Assembly (NCBI GenBank): GCA_937928665.1
Contig: CALFVM010000216.1
Span: 1-8,204, forward strand
DNA from: an uncultured Candidatus Methylacidiphilales bacterium
Lineage (GTDB): Bacteria > Verrucomicrobiota > Verrucomicrobiia > Methylacidiphilales > CALFVM01
Direction of reading: 5' to 3'
Length of the DNA stretch: 8,204 bases
Part shown: positions 6,636 to 8,204 of the stretch, in pieces
Numbering within the stretch: the first letter of the stretch is position 1
Layout: every line of letters starts with the position of its first letter
Translations under genes and position numbers: made by a program
Notes under the pieces: model-generated
Databases searched by the model: none
What the model saw: only the letters and a program-made list of their open reading frames with translations
What the model was told of the DNA's origin: nothing

Positions 6636-7286
6636 GTGATCGCTCCCCCCAGTGCAGCCCGGCTTGATGGCCGCCGTCGCGGTTTCACCTTGATTGAGGT
6701 GATTGTCTCCATCTCGGTTCTGGTGATTGTTTCCGGATCGGTTTTTCTCATCATGCGAGCAGCTTTGGAAGCCAGCGCGGCACTTGAGTCAACCCAGCTT
6801 GAGTTCCAGCGACATGAAACCCTCCGGCGGGTGCTTGACCGGATGTTCCGGGAACTTCCCGGAGGCGTCCGCCTGACGGCACTGGCTCGGGAAGGGGACG
6901 CTGGGTCGACCCAGGTCGAACTCGCCCCGTTTGACCCGCTGGAACCGTGGCGAAGAACCCGCGATCCGCTCAAAGAGGCTGCCCTGACTTTGCAGGAACA
7001 GGCCAATGGTCTTTACACCTTCGGCGTTCGCCTGCGGGATCCCGAGGTCCGGGCTCTGGCTGGCAGTTTAGCTGAGGGCGAGGAGTTTTTTCCCTTGATG
7101 CGCGATGTGCGTTTGGTGACCTGGCGATTTTTTTCTTCCGACTCAATGGAATGGGTGGCTTCCTGGACTTCGGCGGCGACGCGGCCTGCTTTGGTTGAGT
7201 TCACGTGGCAGGCGGGTGACGGCACCCCTCCCCAGCGTTGGATCTTCCGGGTGGCTCCAACCCGGGTCGGTGGAGGGGAGACATGA
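6636..7286 (+). CDS. Type II secretion minor pseudopilin, GspJ-like (prepilin-type N-terminus)
   Basis: A 216-residue inner-membrane pseudopilin precursor. It has a short basic leader (residues 1-16, ending in RRRG), then the class III signal FTLIEV (17-22): prepilin peptidase should cut after Gly16 and methylate Phe17, and Glu21 is the conserved +5 Glu. The hydrophobic helix runs to about residue 42 and continues into an amphipathic stretch (44-72), as in pilin-fold proteins. The globular domain is variable. The GspJ assignment rests on size, one prepilin domain, and the downstream overlapping gspK-like gene; J and K are normally adjacent and form the pseudopilus tip with GspI. GTG at 6636 is the only usable start, since the frame has a TAG at 6615-6617 and the next candidate lies inside the FTLIEV motif; AGGA at 6616-6619 is about 16 bases away, farther than usual. 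Another pilin-like role (type IV pilus) cannot be excluded. Confidence 0.85.
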   Translation: MIAPPSAARLDGRRRGFTLIEVIVSISVLVIVSGSVFLIMRAALEASAALESTQLEFQRHETLRRVLDRMFRELPGGVRLTALAREGDAGSTQVELAPFDPLEPWRRTRDPLKEAALTLQEQANGLYTFGVRLRDPEVRALAGSLAEGEEFFPLMRDVRLVTWRFFSSDSMEWVASWTSAATRPALVEFTWQAGDGTPPQRWIFRVAPTRVGGGET

Positions 7287-8204
7287 GGGTTCGTCGATCC
7301 GGAAGGTCGGCCAAGGGGGCCGCCCTTCTCCTTGTTCTCGGGTCGGTGGCCATTCTTTCTCTCGCCGTTGCGGCGATGGTCGGACTGGTTGTCTGGGAGC
7401 AGGAAGAAGCCATCCGCCAGAGCGGCTATCTCCAGGCCCGGGCCCGAGCTGAAGCGGGGATCGCGGTCGGGATGCACCCCAGCGTCACTGAAAAGTGGGA
7501 TCCGGTCCTGCGCCAGGAGTTCGAGGACGGTTCTTCATTCGAGGTCGAACTTGGCTCTGACAACGGTCGGTTCGCCATTAATGCGCTCCTTCAGCAAGGG
7601 CAGGAGGTGGTTCTTGAGCGCTTGTTTCGGTCGTGGGGGTTAACGGATCAAGAGGCTCGCCGCCTGATTGATCATCTGGCAGACTGGATCGATGGAGATT
7701 CGATGCGGCGTCTAAATGGAGGTGAAAGGGAGGCTTACGATGCTCTAGGCTTTCGGAACATGCCTCTCAATCGCCCATTTCAAAATCTCCAAGAAATGTC
7801 GTGGGTTCTTGGCATGAACGAACTGGAGCGGCTCCGTCCGGACTGGCGGGATAGCTTTACGGTGTGGGGCGACGGCAAGCTCAATCCCAATGATGCGCCT
7901 TTTGATTTGCTCCAAGTCGTCCTGGACCTGCCGGAAAATGAGCGGGAGCGGCTGGAGAAGTTCCGGGATGGACCGGATGAAATTCGAGGGACGGAAGACG
8001 ATGGTCGCTTTGCCGACCTGCAGAAAGTCCGGCTCTTTTTTGCGATCCCTCCCGGAACGTTTGAAACGCTTGAACCTCTGCTCACCGCCGAGCCCAGCTT
8101 GCGCCGCCTGGTTTCAAAGGGGACCAGCGGCCGGGCCGAGTGCCGGATTACTGTCGTGGGCAACCCTGAAGCCGGCCCCTCGGGTTGGAGGCTGTGGGAA
8201 GAAC
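7283..8204 (+). CDS. Type II secretion minor pseudopilin GspK-like, 3'-truncated by window edge
   Basis: I read 307 codons from the ATG at 7283 without a stop to the right edge. The N-terminus has a basic leader, then KG (11-12) followed directly by the hydrophobic helix AALLLVLGSVAILSL (13-27, extending to about 37). As is usual for GspK, the +5 Glu of other pseudopilins is missing. The family's alpha domain appears in order: GRFAINALL (95-103), DHLADWIDGD (130-139), the loop GGEREAY (146-152), the NRPFQNLQEM stretch (163-172), and VWGDGKLNPNDA (194-205), the familiar 'GkiNvNtA' element. GspK caps the pseudopilus tip in complex with GspI and GspJ in the type II secretion system. The start overlaps the gspJ-like stop as ATGA, a typical coupling arrangement. 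Known GspK proteins are about 300-340 residues, so most of the protein is inside the window. Residues 220-245 are rich in Glu and Asp. Confidence 0.88.
   Translation, partial: MRVRRSGRSAKGAALLLVLGSVAILSLAVAAMVGLVVWEQEEAIRQSGYLQARARAEAGIAVGMHPSVTEKWDPVLRQEFEDGSSFEVELGSDNGRFAINALLQQGQEVVLERLFRSWGLTDQEARRLIDHLADWIDGDSMRRLNGGEREAYDALGFRNMPLNRPFQNLQEMSWVLGMNELERLRPDWRDSFTVWGDGKLNPNDAPFDLLQVVLDLPENERERLEKFRDGPDEIRGTEDDGRFADLQKVRLFFAIPPGTFETLEPLLTAEPSLRRLVSKGTSGRAECRITVVGNPEAGPSGWRLWEE

Overview
This looks like a chromosomal window from a GC-rich, Gram-negative (diderm) bacterium. The diderm inference rests on a lipoprotein with a lipobox, a Sec signal peptide on another protein, and two type II secretion pseudopilins. 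Several starts are TTG or GTG and several genes lack a clear Shine-Dalgarno sequence. The gene content and protein style remind me of Verrucomicrobiota (Opitutae-like), but that is an impression, not a sequence-proven assignment. I see no rRNA, tRNA, CRISPR array, insertion sequence or phage gene.

Layout. (1) Positions 1-3135, minus strand, read right to left: a short-chain dehydrogenase/reductase (SDR), then folE2 (GTP cyclohydrolase IB), then an unrecognised 237-residue secreted protein, then prmA (ribosomal protein L11 methyltransferase), which runs off the left edge a few residues before its expected end. The last three are packed with gaps of 4 and 3 bases and are almost certainly co-transcribed. 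The SDR lies 64 bases upstream of folE2. (2) Positions 3213-3734, plus strand, divergent from the SDR: a small lipoprotein with a transthyretin/carboxypeptidase-regulatory-like beta domain. (3) Positions 3814-6500, minus strand: hisA (histidine biosynthesis) followed by a UvrD/PcrA-type DNA helicase whose start overlaps the hisA end by 22 bases. (4) Positions 6636-8204, plus strand, divergent from hisA: a GspJ-like and a GspK-like type II secretion minor pseudopilin, overlapping as ATGA. The second is cut by the right edge.

Most of the window is housekeeping: one-carbon/pteridine metabolism, ribosomal protein modification, histidine synthesis and DNA repair. The right side opens a secretion cluster. 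No clear novel multi-gene system is visible. The least explained element is the secreted protein between folE2 and prmA, which has a D...K arrangement faintly like a PD-(D/E)XK nuclease core. No gene-free stretch exceeds 300 bases; the longest is 135 bases (6501-6635), between hisA and the gspJ-like gene.
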